From Allobosea sp. UNC402CLCol (lineage in GTDB: Bacteria > Pseudomonadota > Alphaproteobacteria > Rhizobiales > Beijerinckiaceae): a DNA stretch of 64,000 nt. The notes beneath the pieces were generated by a model. That model ran no database searches, was not told the DNA's origin, and worked only from the letters and a program-made list of their open reading frames with translations. The position numbers were made by a program, and so were the translations under genes. This document shows, piece by piece, positions 35,487-46,249 of the stretch (position 1 is the stretch's first letter; the number at the start of each line of letters is the position of its first letter). The stretch is taken from the NCBI RefSeq assembly GCF_000745475.1, contig NZ_JQJJ01000009.1, forward strand, positions 434,001 through 498,000. Direction: 5' to 3'.

Positions 35487-36047
35487 ATGAATCTCTGGTT
35501 CCGCCTGATCTGGCTCCTCGCCACCTTTCGGATGCGCCCGCGCCTGGAGATGCCGGGCGGAGCCTCTCTCTTGCCGTTCCGCGTCTGGTTCCACGATCTC
35601 GACACCAGCCTGCACATGAACAACGGCCGCTACTGGACGCTGATGGATCTCGGGCGCACTGATCTCGTCCTGCGCAGCGGCCTGTGGCGCGCGATCCTGC
35701 GAAATCGCTGGGTGCCGGTGGTCAATGCCGGGACGATTCGCTTCCGGCGCGAGATGCGGCTCTTTCGTTCCTTCAATCTCGAGACGCGCATCCTGTGCTG
35801 GAGCGAGAACTGGCTGGTGATGCAGCACCGCATGCTGATGCAGGGCCGGGACGGGGGTGAGATTGTCGCTGCCGTCGCGCTGGTGCGGGCGGCGATCTAC
35901 GACCGGCGGGCGAGGGCCTATGTGCCCGTCGAGCGGCTTCTCGCGGAGATCGGCATCACCGCGCAAAGCCCGGCGCCGAGCCCCGAGGTCGCGGCCTTCC
36001 TGGCATCGGAAGAGGTGCTGCGCGGCGCCGGCGCAAGCGAGCGCTGA
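35487..36047 (+). CDS. Hotdog-fold thioesterase (THEM6-like)
   Basis: A 186-residue hotdog protein with the 4HBT-type acyl-thioesterase pattern: DLDTSLHMNNGRYWTLMDLG (with HMNNGRY at the active site) and NAGTIRFRREMRLFRSFNLE. It resembles the eukaryotic THEM6-type proteins, which act on acyl-CoA. An N-terminal hydrophobic stretch (LWFRLIWLLATFRM) may be a membrane anchor. It converges on the large sensor kinase, 11 bases from its stop. Substrate unknown. Confidence 0.82.
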   Translation: MNLWFRLIWLLATFRMRPRLEMPGGASLLPFRVWFHDLDTSLHMNNGRYWTLMDLGRTDLVLRSGLWRAILRNRWVPVVNAGTIRFRREMRLFRSFNLETRILCWSENWLVMQHRMLMQGRDGGEIVAAVALVRAAIYDRRARAYVPVERLLAEIGITAQSPAPSPEVAAFLASEEVLRGAGASER

Positions 36048-36058
36048 GGGCTGGAAAG

Positions 36059-39000
36059 CTACTCCGCGGCCAGCCGCGTCGCGCGCCACTGCGCCAGCAA
36101 GGCGCGCAACGCCGCCGGCTTCAGCGGCTTGTTGAGCAGATGGGCGTCGAGCGCGTTCGCCGCCTCGCGCACATGCGGCGTGCGGTCGGCGGTGAGCAGG
36201 ATCGCCGGCATCGGCGTACGGGCATGGGCCCGCAGCGAGCTGATCGCGGTCAGCCCATTGCCATGGTCGAGGTGATAATCGGCGATCAGCACGTCCGGTT
36301 CGTTCTTGCCCCCGACATGCGGCAGCGCCTCTTCGAGCCCTGCCGCGATCGTCACCCGGCAGCCCCAGCCTTCGAGCAGGCGCTTCATGCCGTCGAGGAT
36401 CGCCGGCTCGTTGTCGATCACCAGGAGCCGCATTCCGGCGAGCTGGCCGGCCGGGGACTGGCGCGGAGCCGCGCCGGTCGTCATCGCCGGCAGCGGCGCG
36501 GTGCGCGGCACCATGAGCGAGAAGCGCGTGCCGCGGCCGGGCACCGAATCGAGCGTCAGCCCATGGTCGAGCGCGCGGGCGATGCGCTGGACGATCGACA
36601 GGCCGAGCCCGAGGCCACGCGCCACCCGCGCGCCCTGGTCGAGCCGCTGGAACTCGCGGAAGACGGTCTTCTGCTTGCTCTGGGGAATGCCGAGCCCGGT
36701 ATCGATCACCTCGACCGCGACCTGGTTGCCTCGGCGCCGGCAGCCGATCAGCACCTTGCCGTTCGGCGTGTATTTGATCGCGTTGGAGATCAGGTTCTGC
36801 AGGAGGCGCCGGAGCAAGCGCCGGTCCGAGCGCACGGCGAGCCCGGTCGGCACGAAGACGAGCTTCAGCCCCTTCTCCTGCGCGCTGGGCTCGAATTCGC
36901 GCTGGAGCTGGCGCATCAGCTCGTCGAGGCGGAAGGCGGTGAGCTCGGGCTTGAGGGCTCCGCCGTCGAGCCGCGAGATTTCGAGCAGTGCGGTGAGGAT
37001 CTCTTCCACCGCGTCGAGCGAGGCATCGATGTTCTCGGCGAGGTCGGGCTGGCCGGCGGCGCGATCCCGCTCGACCAGCGAGGTCGCGTAGAGGCGCGCA
37101 GCGTTGAGCGGCTGCAGGATGTCATGGCTCGCGGCTGCGAGAAAGCGCGTCTTGGAGAGGTTCGCGGCCTCGGCCTCGGCCTTGGCGCGCTGGAGCTCCG
37201 TATTGACGTGGAGGAGCTCCTCGGTGCGCTCGGCGACGCGCCTCTCCAGGCTTTCATTGGCGCGTTCGAGCTTCTCCTCGCCGGCGACGGTCTCGGTGAT
37301 GTCGGTGTAGGTCGTGACGAAGCCGCCATCCGGCAGCGGGTTGGTGCGGACCTCGATCACCTTCTTCGAGGGGAAGAGCTTGAGGCGGACCGGCTCGCGG
37401 TCGTTGACGAAGCTTTCCAGCCGCGCCGCCATCAGATCGTCCTGCGCGCCGTCGCCATAGGCGCCGCGTGCCGCGTTGAAGCGCACGATCTCGTCGAGCC
37501 CCGTGCCGAAGCGCACCAGCGAGGGCGGCAGGTCGTAGAGCTGGAGGAAAGCCTGGTTCCAGGCGAGCAGCCGAAGATCCCGGTCGAGCACCGTGATGCC
37601 CTGGCCGGCATGGTCGAGCCCGTGCTGGAGGATGTCGCGATTGTACTGCAAGGCCGCCGAGGCATCGTCGAGCAGCTTGAAGGCGGCCTCGGTCGAGAGG
37701 TTGCGCTTCTTCAGCAGCAGCGACAGCACCAGCCGCGAGGAGGCCGCGCCGATCGCCGAGGAGAGCAGGTGCTCGCCGAAGCGCAGCAGGTGGATATCGG
37801 CGTCGCGGGCGGGCTCGGGCGTTTCGCCGCGACTGTGGTTGAAGCTCTCGAAGGCGCCTTCCGTGCGCTCCCGGCCGAGATAGCGGGCGATGGTCGCCTG
37901 CAACTCGCCCTCGGTGACGCTGGTGCGCCAGAGCGAGAAGGTCTGCGCCATCGTCGCCCGGTCGGATTCGACGAAGGCGTTGGCCTGCAGACGCTCCATC
38001 GGATTGGCCGGCCTGAGCAGCGAGAAGCCGACATAGGAGAGGATGTTGAGCCCGAGGCTCCAGGCGACGCCGTGCGGCAGGGCCGGCATGCCGTCGAAGC
38101 CCAGCAGCGCTTCCGGCCGCAGCAGGTCGAGCCCGAGAAGGCCATGCGCGACGATCTCGCTCCACCAGCTCCCGGGAATGGCGAGGCTCGGCATCAGCAG
38201 CGTATAGGCCCAGACGGTCGTGCCGACGATGAGCCCCGCCGCCGCGCCCAGCGACGTGCCGCGCCGCCAGATCAACCCGCCGAAGAAGGCAGGCGCGATC
38301 TGCGCCGTCGCCGCGAAGGAGAGCAGGCCGATCGAGACCAGCGCCGCCTCGCCGGAGGCGCGGTAATAGGCATAGCCGAGCAGGATGACGAGGAAGATGC
38401 TCACCCGGCGGATGATCAGGATCTGTGAGCCGAGATCGCCGCCAGGATTGCCGTTGCCCGGCGTTTGCGGGCCGAGCGAAGCCTTCGCCTTCCTGGGCTC
38501 GCTGAGGGCCCGGCGGCCGCGCAGCAGCAGCGGCATGACGAGGTGGTTGGCGATCATGATCGCGATCGCGACCGAGGCGACGATCACCATCGCCGTCGCC
38601 GCCGAGAGCCCGCCGATGAAGACGAGAAGCGCGATCAGCCCGGCCTCGCGCTGGAGCGGCAGCAGCAGCACCGTCATGTCGCGATCGATGCCGCTGCCGG
38701 GCAGCAGGATCTCGCCGGCGGCCGCCAGGGGCAGGACGAACAGGTTGATCAGCACGAGATAGAGCGGGAACATCCAGGCCGCGCGGCGCACGTCCCGGGC
38801 ATCGCGATTCTCGACGATGGTCATGTGGAACTGGCGCGCCAGCAGCAGCGCGGCGCAGCTCGACAGCAGCGTCAGCGTCAGGAAGCCCGGCCAGCTCGAG
38901 GTCCGGTCCCAGATCGGCGGCATGTCGGGTGCTGGCTTTGCCGCCTGAGCGAGCAGGTCGCCCATGCCGTCGAACAGCCCGTAGACGATGAAGATGCCGA

Positions 39001-39634
39001 GCACGAGGAAGGCGATGAGCTTGACCACCGATTCGACCGCGATGGCGAGGACGAGGCCGTCCTGATGCTCCGTCGCATCGATATGGCGCGTGCCGAAGGC
39101 GCAGGCGAAGCCGGCCAGCACCACCGCGACGAGGAAGGCGATATCGCTGAGGATCGGCACGTCATAGGCCGGGGCATGTCCGCCGGTCGCGGCGAGGAAC
39201 ACGGAGAGCGAATTCGAGACCGCCTTGAGCTGCAGCGCGATATAGGGCAGGGCGCCGATCACGGCGACGAGGCAGACCAGCGCCGCCACGCGCTCGCTCT
39301 TGCCATAGCGCGCGCCGACGAAATCCGCGACCGAGGTGATGTTCTGCGACTTGGCGATGCCGACGATGCGCGCGACGAAGCGATGGCCGAAGCCGATGAC
39401 CAGGATCGGCCCGACATAGATGCCGAGAAAATCGAAGCCTGCGCGGTTGGCGAAGCCGACCGAGCCGTAGAACGTCCAGGAGGTGCAGTAGACGCCGAGC
39501 GCCAGCGCATAGATCGTCGAGCGCGCCCGCCCGGTCATCAGCCGCCGGCCGGATATGTCGGCGGTGTGGGCGACGGCGAAGAGCCCGCACAGATAGGCGA
39601 GCGCGACCAGTACGACGGACCAGGCTGGAATCAC
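36059..39634 (-). CDS. Hybrid sensor histidine kinase with sodium:solute symporter domain (SSS-PAS-HK-REC)
   Basis: A 1191-residue membrane protein. Residues 1-~480 form a sodium:solute symporter-like module of about thirteen helices ([31 protein letters not shown]), then a linker, a PAS domain (about 690-800, [20 protein letters not shown]), a coiled coil ([19 protein letters not shown]), HisKA with phosphorylated His837 ([15 protein letters not shown]), HATPase ([28 protein letters not shown]) and a C-terminal receiver with Asp1119 (IADYHLD) and Lys1169. This resembles CbrA-type and NahK-type kinases. No response regulator gene is adjacent, so it is an orphan hybrid kinase. The sensed solute is unknown. 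Confidence 0.93.
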   Translation of the reverse strand: MIPAWSVVLVALAYLCGLFAVAHTADISGRRLMTGRARSTIYALALGVYCTSWTFYGSVGFANRAGFDFLGIYVGPILVIGFGHRFVARIVGIAKSQNITSVADFVGARYGKSERVAALVCLVAVIGALPYIALQLKAVSNSLSVFLAATGGHAPAYDVPILSDIAFLVAVVLAGFACAFGTRHIDATEHQDGLVLAIAVESVVKLIAFLVLGIFIVYGLFDGMGDLLAQAAKPAPDMPPIWDRTSSWPGFLTLTLLSSCAALLLARQFHMTIVENRDARDVRRAAWMFPLYLVLINLFVLPLAAAGEILLPGSGIDRDMTVLLLPLQREAGLIALLVFIGGLSAATAMVIVASVAIAIMIANHLVMPLLLRGRRALSEPRKAKASLGPQTPGNGNPGGDLGSQILIIRRVSIFLVILLGYAYYRASGEAALVSIGLLSFAATAQIAPAFFGGLIWRRGTSLGAAAGLIVGTTVWAYTLLMPSLAIPGSWWSEIVAHGLLGLDLLRPEALLGFDGMPALPHGVAWSLGLNILSYVGFSLLRPANPMERLQANAFVESDRATMAQTFSLWRTSVTEGELQATIARYLGRERTEGAFESFNHSRGETPEPARDADIHLLRFGEHLLSSAIGAASSRLVLSLLLKKRNLSTEAAFKLLDDASAALQYNRDILQHGLDHAGQGITVLDRDLRLLAWNQAFLQLYDLPPSLVRFGTGLDEIVRFNAARGAYGDGAQDDLMAARLESFVNDREPVRLKLFPSKKVIEVRTNPLPDGGFVTTYTDITETVAGEEKLERANESLERRVAERTEELLHVNTELQRAKAEAEAANLSKTRFLAAASHDILQPLNAARLYATSLVERDRAAGQPDLAENIDASLDAVEEILTALLEISRLDGGALKPELTAFRLDELMRQLQREFEPSAQEKGLKLVFVPTGLAVRSDRRLLRRLLQNLISNAIKYTPNGKVLIGCRRRGNQVAVEVIDTGLGIPQSKQKTVFREFQRLDQGARVARGLGLGLSIVQRIARALDHGLTLDSVPGRGTRFSLMVPRTAPLPAMTTGAAPRQSPAGQLAGMRLLVIDNEPAILDGMKRLLEGWGCRVTIAAGLEEALPHVGGKNEPDVLIADYHLDHGNGLTAISSLRAHARTPMPAILLTADRTPHVREAANALDAHLLNKPLKPAALRALLAQWRATRLAAE

Positions 39635-39894
39635 GATGCCATGTCCTGCGAGAGCGCCTGCAATCGGGGCCGAAAAGCTGCCGGCATGACCTTCCGTTTC
39701 AGGTTTCCCACCAGTCTAGCGATGTGTCTTCCGGCTTGCCACAGGTCATTTGTCCAAGTCGTCCCCCGAATATTTCGCGCAAACCGGGTCGAACGCGCCG
39801 AATATACCGCCTGCGGGCTTTTCCTGCCTGGGCTGCATGGTCTAGCCTGCGCCGGCCGATGGAAAAATCCGGGCGACTAAAGAAGGGGTGCAGC

Positions 39895-40314
39895 ATGCTC
39901 GATGAATTCAAGAAATTCGCGCTGCGAGGCAATGTGATCGATCTCGCGATCGGTGTCGTCATCGGCGCCGCTTTCGGCAAGATCGTGGACTCCCTGGTCA
40001 ACGACATCATCATGCCCTTTATCGGCGCATTGGGCGGTGTCGATTTCTCGAACTACTTCATCGGCCTCAACAGCGGCATCACCGCCACGACGCTGGCCGA
40101 AGCCAAGAAGCAGGGCGCGGTCCTCGCCTACGGCAACTTCATCACGGTCGCGGTCAACTTCATCATCATCGCCTTCGTGCTGTTCCTGGTCGTCAAGGGC
40201 ATCAACACGCTCCAGCGCAAGCAGAAGGAAGAGCCGGCCGCGCCGCCTCCGAAGGCCGACGACGTCGTCCTGCTCACCGAGATCCGCGATCTGCTCAAGC
40301 AGAAGACGGTTTGA
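39895..40314 (+). CDS. mscL: Large-conductance mechanosensitive channel MscL
   Basis: A 139-residue pentameric channel that opens under membrane tension in hypo-osmotic shock. The N-terminal amphipathic segment [22 protein letters not shown]1 ([20 protein letters not shown]), the periplasmic loop and TM2 ([17 protein letters not shown]) are all present, followed by a charged C-terminal helix. GAAGGGG a few bases upstream of ATG 39895 is the ribosome-binding site; the longer open frame from 39724 is not conserved. It is divergent from the sensor kinase by 260 bases in which I see no gene. Confidence 0.95.
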   Translation: MLDEFKKFALRGNVIDLAIGVVIGAAFGKIVDSLVNDIIMPFIGALGGVDFSNYFIGLNSGITATTLAEAKKQGAVLAYGNFITVAVNFIIIAFVLFLVVKGINTLQRKQKEEPAAPPPKADDVVLLTEIRDLLKQKTV

Positions 40315-40435
40315 TCGGCTGACGCCGCCGGTCGCGATTCATCACCGCGACCGATCGACCCGATCTCGCGATTTCATGCCCCGCCGCGCCGTCATCGGCT
40401 AAAGAAGGGCAGAACAAATCGCGAGGTCGAAGCCG

Positions 40436-41629
40436 ATGAATTCCGCTCTCCCGACGGGCAGCACGCTGATCGCCGATCTGCGGCCGGAGGCGCGCGAGGC
40501 GCCCGAAAGCGGCATCGTCGAGGTGATGAATTACGGTCGCCTGCGGGAGGGTTTGATTCCGCTCTGGGTCGGCGAGGGTGATCTGCCGACGCCGGCCTTC
40601 ATCCGGGACGCGGCGGCGCGCTCGCTCGCCGCTGGCGAGACCTTCTACACTTGGCAGCGCGGCATCCCGGAGCTGCGCGAGGCGCTGGCCCGCTATCACG
40701 AGCGTCTCTACGGGCAGACCTTTTCGCCCGAGCGCTTCTTCGTCACCGGCTCCGGCATGCAGTCGCTCCAGATCGTGGTGCGCATGATCGCGGGGCCGGG
40801 CGACGAGCTCATCATCCCGACTCCGGCCTGGCCCAATTTCGTGGCCGCGACGAGCGTCGGCGGCGCCAGGCCCGTCTGCGTGCCGATGGAGTACGACCAG
40901 GGCCGGTTTACGCTCGATCTCGGCAAGCTCGAGGCCGCGATCACGCCGAAGACGCGCGGCATGCTGATCAACTCGCCCTCCAACCCCACCGGCTGGACGG
41001 CGACGAAGGCGGAGCAGGAGGCGCTGCTTGCCCTGTCGCGCAAGCACGGCATCTGGATCGTCGCCGACGAGATCTATGGCCGCTTCGTCTATGACGGCTC
41101 GGCCCGCGCCCCGTCCTTCCACGACATCATGGCGCCGGAGGACCGCGTCATCTTCGTCCAGACCTTCTCGAAGAACTGGGCGATGACCGGCTGGCGCATC
41201 GGTTGGATCGAGGCGCCGGAGGCCTTCGGCCAGGTGATCGAGAACCTGATCCAGTATTCGACCTCCGGCTCGCCGGTCTTCGTGCAGCGCGGCGCCGTCG
41301 CGGCGCTGGACGAGGGCGAGGATTTCATCGCCGGCCAGATCGCGCGTGCGGCCGAGGGGCGCCGGATCGTCCATGAGGGGCTCAAGGCGACCAACCGCGT
41401 CTCGCTCGCGGCGCCGGTCGGGGCCTTCTACCAGTTCTTCACTGTCGATGGCCGCGAGGATTCCCGCAAACTGGCGCTGGATCTCGTCGATACCGCCAAT
41501 GTCGGGTTGGCGCCGGGCACAGCCTTCGGCCCCGGCGGCGAGAAGGGCCTGCGGCTCTGCTTCGCCCGCAACGCCGCCGATCTCACGGAGGCGGTAGAGC
41601 GGTTGCAGAAGGCGCTGATGGCGGCCTGA
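40436..41629 (+). CDS. Class I/II PLP-dependent aminotransferase
   Basis: A 397-residue fold-type I aminotransferase. The PLP lysine is in QTFSKNWAMTGWRIGWIEAP, the aspartate that contacts the PLP nitrogen is in VADEIYGRFVYDG, and SPSNPTGW and CFARN(A) are further signature blocks. It belongs to the AspAT/AlaAT-like Ib group; the amino donor and acceptor cannot be fixed by sequence. It stands 121 bases behind mscL, and the AbrB-type gene follows in the same direction. Confidence 0.87.
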   Translation: MNSALPTGSTLIADLRPEAREAPESGIVEVMNYGRLREGLIPLWVGEGDLPTPAFIRDAAARSLAAGETFYTWQRGIPELREALARYHERLYGQTFSPERFFVTGSGMQSLQIVVRMIAGPGDELIIPTPAWPNFVAATSVGGARPVCVPMEYDQGRFTLDLGKLEAAITPKTRGMLINSPSNPTGWTATKAEQEALLALSRKHGIWIVADEIYGRFVYDGSARAPSFHDIMAPEDRVIFVQTFSKNWAMTGWRIGWIEAPEAFGQVIENLIQYSTSGSPVFVQRGAVAALDEGEDFIAGQIARAAEGRRIVHEGLKATNRVSLAAPVGAFYQFFTVDGREDSRKLALDLVDTANVGLAPGTAFGPGGEKGLRLCFARNAADLTEAVERLQKALMAA

Positions 41630-41742
41630 CCGCCCGCCACGCAAGGCGGCCCTGCGCGGGCCGGCGGCCGGCGCGGTTGACCGTTGCGCCGGCGATGGTC
41701 ATGAACGCCCGGCGTCGCCGATGCGGCACGCTTCGGGGCAGA

Positions 41743-42807
41743 ATGAGACTGTTCGGCTACCCTTCCTCGCGATTTGCGCTCCTCGGACGCGAGGCGGTCG
41801 TCATCGCGATCGCGGCGCTCGGGGGCGCCCTGTTCGCGACGCTCGGCATGCCCGCCGCCTGGCTGTCGGGGTCGATGCTGCTCAGCACCATCGTGTCGCT
41901 GATTCGCCCGCTGCCGGCGCTCCGGCGCCCCTGGTTCGATTCGACGATGCTGTTCTCGGGCACGATTCTCGGCTCGGCCGCGACGCCCGAGGCGCTGGCC
42001 GCGCTCGCGCGCTATCCGGCTTCGCTCGCGGTTCTGCTCGTCGGCGTCGCGGCGATCATGCTCGCGACCGGGGCTTATCTGCGCCATGTCGCGCGCTGGC
42101 CCTGGATCGACGCGCTTCTCGCCGCCGCGCCGGGCGCGCTCTCGACCGTTCTGGCGATCGCCCAGGCGAAGGGCGCCAATATCGGCCGCATCTCGGTCGT
42201 CCAGCTCTTCCGGCTGCTGGTCCTGGTCGCGTTCCTGCCGAGCCTGATGCAGGCGACCGGCACCTCGGCGGGCGCGCCGGCGCCGGTCCTGACGGCCGTC
42301 GGTCCCTCGACCATGCTGGGTCTGGTCATGGCCGGGTTGCTGCTGGGTCTCAGCTTCGAGCGCATCGGGCTCGCCGCGCCCTTGATGTTCGGAGCGACCT
42401 TCGCCAGCGCGATCCTCCATGGCAGCGGGCTCGTCGAAGGCAGCTTGCCGCAGCCGATCCAGATCGCGGTGCAGATCCTGCTCGGCTCGACCATGGGCGG
42501 GCGCATCGCCCATATCCCGCGCAAGGAGCTGCGCGGCCTGTTCCCGCTGGCGATCGGCGGCTTCGCCGTCTCGATGGGCGTCGCCTTCCTCTTCGCCTGG
42601 CCGGCGGCCTGGCTGGCGGGAGTGCCTTATGCCAGCGGCATGGCGGCTTTCGCACCGGGCGGGCTCGAGGCCATGGCGATGCTCGCCTTCGCCATGGGGC
42701 TCGACACGCTTTATGTCGGCGCCCACCATCTGGTGCGGTTCGTGGTGATCGGCCTCGCCATGCCGCTCGTGCTGATGCGGATCAAGGGCGAGAAGCCCGG
42801 CTCCTGA
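41743..42807 (+). CDS. AbrB family membrane protein (PF05145)
   Basis: A 354-residue inner-membrane protein with about ten helices in two repeats, the AbrB/DUF2052 architecture once misannotated as ammonia monooxygenase. Conserved blocks are GMPAAWLSGSMLLSTIVSL in the first repeat and AFAPGGLEAMAMLAFAMGLD in the second; glycine-rich segments in mid-membrane suggest a carrier. Start ATG 41743 is chosen, with in-frame ATGs at 41695 and 41701 possible. The family's function is not established; members lie near regulators or solute genes. It is not a DNA-binding AbrB regulator. Confidence 0.75.
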   Translation: MRLFGYPSSRFALLGREAVVIAIAALGGALFATLGMPAAWLSGSMLLSTIVSLIRPLPALRRPWFDSTMLFSGTILGSAATPEALAALARYPASLAVLLVGVAAIMLATGAYLRHVARWPWIDALLAAAPGALSTVLAIAQAKGANIGRISVVQLFRLLVLVAFLPSLMQATGTSAGAPAPVLTAVGPSTMLGLVMAGLLLGLSFERIGLAAPLMFGATFASAILHGSGLVEGSLPQPIQIAVQILLGSTMGGRIAHIPRKELRGLFPLAIGGFAVSMGVAFLFAWPAAWLAGVPYASGMAAFAPGGLEAMAMLAFAMGLDTLYVGAHHLVRFVVIGLAMPLVLMRIKGEKPGS

Positions 42808-42952
42808 GTGCCGCCGCCCCGTTAGCGTTAACAGTTCATGACGATCCGAGCCCTTGATTGTGAAGTCGGCTCAAATCGGTATTCATCCGCTCCTGTTACG
42901 TCAGTTCATGCCGGAACCTGCCGGCGGGCTTCGGAACGCGGGGGCTTTCTCC

Positions 42953-44308
42953 ATGGACATCGCAGTCAAGGCGCCGGCTGTCTGGCGCCGTCTCGCCAAG
43001 CCTGTCGCGATCATCGGCGCCGGCATCGCCGGGCTGACGGCGGCTTTCGATATCGAGCGGCGCGGCTTGCAGGCTGCGGTCTTCGAGACCGGCCGCGCGG
43101 TCGGCGGCATGGCTTCCTCCTTCAAGGATGCCGAGGGCTACACCTATGATTTCGGCGCACATTTCGTCAGCAACCGGCTGGCGGACGCGCTCGGCGCGAG
43201 CGAGATCTCGCGAACCGTCGGTCACTACGGCGAGGCGGTCTCGCTCGGCGGGCGCAGCTACAGCTACCCCTTCGGGCTGGCGGCGTCGCCGCGCTACGCG
43301 GTCAGCGCCTTCGCGGCCCGGTTAAGCCCCGGTAAGGTCGAGAACGCCGCCGACTGGTTCCGAAACGCCTATGGCGAGGCGCTGGCGCAGGATGTCGCGA
43401 TTCCGCTGGCGGAGGCCTGGTCCGGCGCTCCGGCGAGCGAGCTTTCTCCGGCCGTCGGACAGAAGCTCTCGGCCGGGGTGATGAAGACGCTCTATCTCAA
43501 GGCCGCCTCCCGCGTCACGGGTCGTGCGGTCTGCAACGGCTATTCGCACGAGATGCCGGAGAGCCCGCGCGTCTATCATGTCTATCCGGAAGGTGGCGTC
43601 TCGCGGCTGCTGGAGCCGACGATGAAGCAGGTCGGCCACCGCATCGAACTGGAAGCGCGCGTCGAGCGCGTCTTCGTCGAGCGCGGCCGCGTCGCCGCCG
43701 TCCAGGTCAATGGCCGCGAGATCGGCGTTTCGGCGGCGATCAGCACGGCGCCCGTTCATGTCCTGCCGCGCCTCGTCGAGGGCACGGACCAGCTCGACGA
43801 GCTCGGCCAGTTCCGCTACCGGCCGATGATCTTCGTCAATCTGCGCTTCGAGGGCCGCAACCTGCTGCCCGACACGATGCTGTGGGTGCCGGACCGTTCG
43901 CAGCCCTTCTTCCGGGTAACGGAAGCTCCGGCCGCGATGCCCTGGCTCGCGCCGGAGGGGCGCACCCAACTGACCTTCGACATCGGCTGCGAGGTTGGCG
44001 ACGCCCATTGGTCGATGTCGGACGAGGAACTCGCGACGCTCTGCCTTGAAGGGCTCTGCCGGATCTATCCGCATCTGCGGGCGCGCTATATCGGCGCCGG
44101 CGGGATGCTGAAGACGCCCTTCGCCTACCCGGTCTATCTCTCGCACTACGAGCAGCGGCGGCAGGCCTTCGCGCGCGGCACCGGCGTCGCCGGGCTCTAC
44201 AGCATCGGCCGCAACGGCGAGTTCGCCCATCTGCTCATGGAGGACATCTACTGGCGCACGCTGAAGCGCATGCAGCATGTGGCCGATTATGTCGGGCAGG
44301 ACGTGTAG
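42953..44308 (+). CDS. FAD-dependent oxidoreductase, amine oxidase/protoporphyrinogen oxidase-like
   Basis: A 451-residue FAD enzyme. The dinucleotide-binding motif PVAIIGAGIAGLTAAFDIE lies about 16 residues from the start, followed by GRAVGGMASS, and the C-terminal half carries the substrate domain ending in GLYSIGRNGEFAHLL. The fold is that of flavin amine oxidases and FAD-dependent desaturases or UDP-galactopyranose mutase relatives. ATG 42953 is used; ATG 42908 and TTG 42854 are in frame. It could act on a sugar nucleotide or amine. No partner gene is adjacent. Confidence 0.75.
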   Translation: MDIAVKAPAVWRRLAKPVAIIGAGIAGLTAAFDIERRGLQAAVFETGRAVGGMASSFKDAEGYTYDFGAHFVSNRLADALGASEISRTVGHYGEAVSLGGRSYSYPFGLAASPRYAVSAFAARLSPGKVENAADWFRNAYGEALAQDVAIPLAEAWSGAPASELSPAVGQKLSAGVMKTLYLKAASRVTGRAVCNGYSHEMPESPRVYHVYPEGGVSRLLEPTMKQVGHRIELEARVERVFVERGRVAAVQVNGREIGVSAAISTAPVHVLPRLVEGTDQLDELGQFRYRPMIFVNLRFEGRNLLPDTMLWVPDRSQPFFRVTEAPAAMPWLAPEGRTQLTFDIGCEVGDAHWSMSDEELATLCLEGLCRIYPHLRARYIGAGGMLKTPFAYPVYLSHYEQRRQAFARGTGVAGLYSIGRNGEFAHLLMEDIYWRTLKRMQHVADYVGQDV

Positions 44309-44335
44309 CGCCCTGCCGCGCTGACCCGCTTGGGA

Positions 44336-45268
44336 TCAGGGTCGCCGCGCGCCGTTGGTGTGAGTCATCACCGAATAGAGCGAAGTCGTGCCGCAGATGA
44401 AGAGGCGGTTGAGCTTCGGGCCGCCCCAGCAGACATTCGCGACGACCTCCGGGATCGCGACCTTGCCGATCAGCGTGCCGTCCGGGTGGTAGATGTGGAC
44501 GCCGTCGGCGGCGCTGGTCCAGATCCGGCCCTCGACATCGAGGCGGAAGCCGTCGAACAGCCCGTTCGTGCAGGTGGCGAAGACCTTCGAGGCGCCGAGC
44601 GTCTTGCCGTCGGCGCCGACCGCGAAGGCGCGGATATGGCGCGGGCCGTTCTCGGGGTCGTGGCTGGCGCCGGTATCGGCGATGTAGAGGATGCTCTCGT
44701 CGGGCGAGAAGGCGAGGCCGTTCGGCTTGACGAAATCATCGGCGGCGATGGCGATTTCGCCGGTTTGCCCGTCGATCCGGTAGACATGGCAGGCGCCGAT
44801 CTCGCTCGGCGACTTGTCACCCTCATAGTCGGTGAGGATGCCGTAATCGGGGTCGGTGAACCAGATCGAGCCGTCCGATTTCACGACGACGTCGTTGGGC
44901 GAGTTCAATCGCTTGCCGCCATAATGGCTCGCCAGCACGGTGACCCTGCCGTCATGCTCGGTGCGCGTCACCTGCCGCCCGCCATGCTCGCAGGTGACGA
45001 GCCGGCCCTGCGCGTCGACCGTGTTGCCGTTGGAATTTCGGGCGGGCTCGCGGAAGACGGCCGTCTGGCCGGAGAGGGCGTCGAAGCGCAGCATCCGGTT
45101 GTTGGGAATGTCGGACCAGACCAGCGTGTTGTGGGCGGGAAACCAGGCCGGCCCCTCCGACCAGCGCGCACCCGTCCAGAGCCGCTCGACCCGGGCCGAG
45201 CCTGGGACGATACGGTGGAAGCGCGGATCGAGAACCGAAACGCCTGTGCCTTCGAGCACGCCGAACAT
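44336..45268 (-). CDS. SMP-30/gluconolactonase/LRE family protein
   Basis: A 310-residue six-bladed beta-propeller of the SMP-30/Gluconolaconase family: RWSEGPAWFPAHNTLVWSDI (first metal-ligand blade), NSNGNTVDAQGRLVTCEHGG, RLNSPNDVVVKSDGSIWFTD and PNGLAFSPDESILYIADTG. Metal-ligand residues (Glu, Asn, Asp) of the family are present. It hydrolyses sugar lactones or related esters. GGGAGGATAG upstream fixes ATG 45268, although the frame stays open to 46282. It precedes the LysR gene on the same strand. Confidence 0.88.
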   Translation of the reverse strand: MFGVLEGTGVSVLDPRFHRIVPGSARVERLWTGARWSEGPAWFPAHNTLVWSDIPNNRMLRFDALSGQTAVFREPARNSNGNTVDAQGRLVTCEHGGRQVTRTEHDGRVTVLASHYGGKRLNSPNDVVVKSDGSIWFTDPDYGILTDYEGDKSPSEIGACHVYRIDGQTGEIAIAADDFVKPNGLAFSPDESILYIADTGASHDPENGPRHIRAFAVGADGKTLGASKVFATCTNGLFDGFRLDVEGRIWTSAADGVHIYHPDGTLIGKVAIPEVVANVCWGGPKLNRLFICGTTSLYSVMTHTNGARRP

Positions 45269-45330
45269 GACTATCCTCCCATAAGCCCTTTCCCGGAGCA
45301 TCCCCCGGCGGCCTGGCCGCCGGCAATGCC

Positions 45331-46236
45331 CTATAGCGCAAGCCCCGCATCCCAATAGGGCGTGGCGCCGTAGAGTTCGGCGAGATAGTCGACGAAGGCG
45401 CGCACCTTCTGCTCCATGTGGCGGCGGCTCGGATAGACGGCATGGACCGCGACGCGCGAGCCCACCGCATAGGCCGGCAGGACCCGTTGCAGGGCGCCGG
45501 ATTTCAGCTCCGGCCCGACATCCCAGGTCGAGCGCAGGGCGATGCCGACGCCGGCCAGCAGCGCCTCCCGCACCACCTCGCTCGAATTGGTCCTGAGCGG
45601 ACCGCCGACCCTCACCGAGACAGGACCTTCCGGCCCATCCAGCCGCCAATGGTCGGCATTGTGCGCGATCAGCGTATGCCGCGAGAGCGCGGCGATGTCG
45701 GTCGGCGTCCCGTGCGCTGCGAGATAGCCCGGCGTGGCGCAGAGCACGCGGTGGTTCGGGGCGAGCCGCTTCGCCACGAGGCTGGAATCCTGCAGATCGG
45801 CGATCCTGACCGCGAGGTCGAAGCCTTCTCCCACCACATCGACGAAGGCGTCGCTCAGCACGAGCTCGACGGTCACCAGCGGGTTGGCGTCGAGGAAGGC
45901 CTTGAGATGGGGGGCGATATGCATCCGGCCGAAAGAGGTGGGCGCCGAGACGCGTAAGGTGCCGCGCACCTGCCCCGCACCGCTCGCGACCCAGGCCTCC
46001 GCCTCCTCGATCGAGGAGAGAATCGAGACGACGCGCTCGTAGAAGCCTTGTCCGGCCTCGGTCAAAGCGAGCTGCCGCGTCGTGCGCTGCAGCAGCCGCA
46101 CCCCCAGCCGCTCCTCGAGGCGGCGGATGCGCTTCGAAATGACCGCGGGTGACAGATTGAGCTGCCGTCCCGCGGCCGACATGCTCCTCGCCGTGACGAC
46201 ATGGGCGAAGACGTCGAGATCGCCGAACCGATCCAT
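45331..46236 (-). CDS. LysR family regulator, likely controller of glcDEF
   Basis: A 301-residue LysR protein with a DNA-binding N-terminus (RFGDLDVFAHVVTARSMSAA, residues 3-22, then RQLNLSPAVISKRIRRLEER) and an effector domain. It is divergent from glcD by 127 bases, the standard LysR-target layout, and a dyad lies in the gap. The E. coli glc operon instead uses the GntR-type GlcC, so control by LysR would be a different arrangement. The downstream gluconolactonase-like gene may be in the same transcript. Confidence 0.87.
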   Translation of the reverse strand: MDRFGDLDVFAHVVTARSMSAAGRQLNLSPAVISKRIRRLEERLGVRLLQRTTRQLALTEAGQGFYERVVSILSSIEEAEAWVASGAGQVRGTLRVSAPTSFGRMHIAPHLKAFLDANPLVTVELVLSDAFVDVVGEGFDLAVRIADLQDSSLVAKRLAPNHRVLCATPGYLAAHGTPTDIAALSRHTLIAHNADHWRLDGPEGPVSVRVGGPLRTNSSEVVREALLAGVGIALRSTWDVGPELKSGALQRVLPAYAVGSRVAVHAVYPSRRHMEQKVRAFVDYLAELYGATPYWDAGLAL

Positions 46237-46249
46237 GGCAAGCCCACCT

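Noticed and set aside
36140..38428. A 762-residue plus-strand frame within the sensor kinase
   Set aside because: Antisense to the kinase, no family motif and highly charged low-complexity composition.
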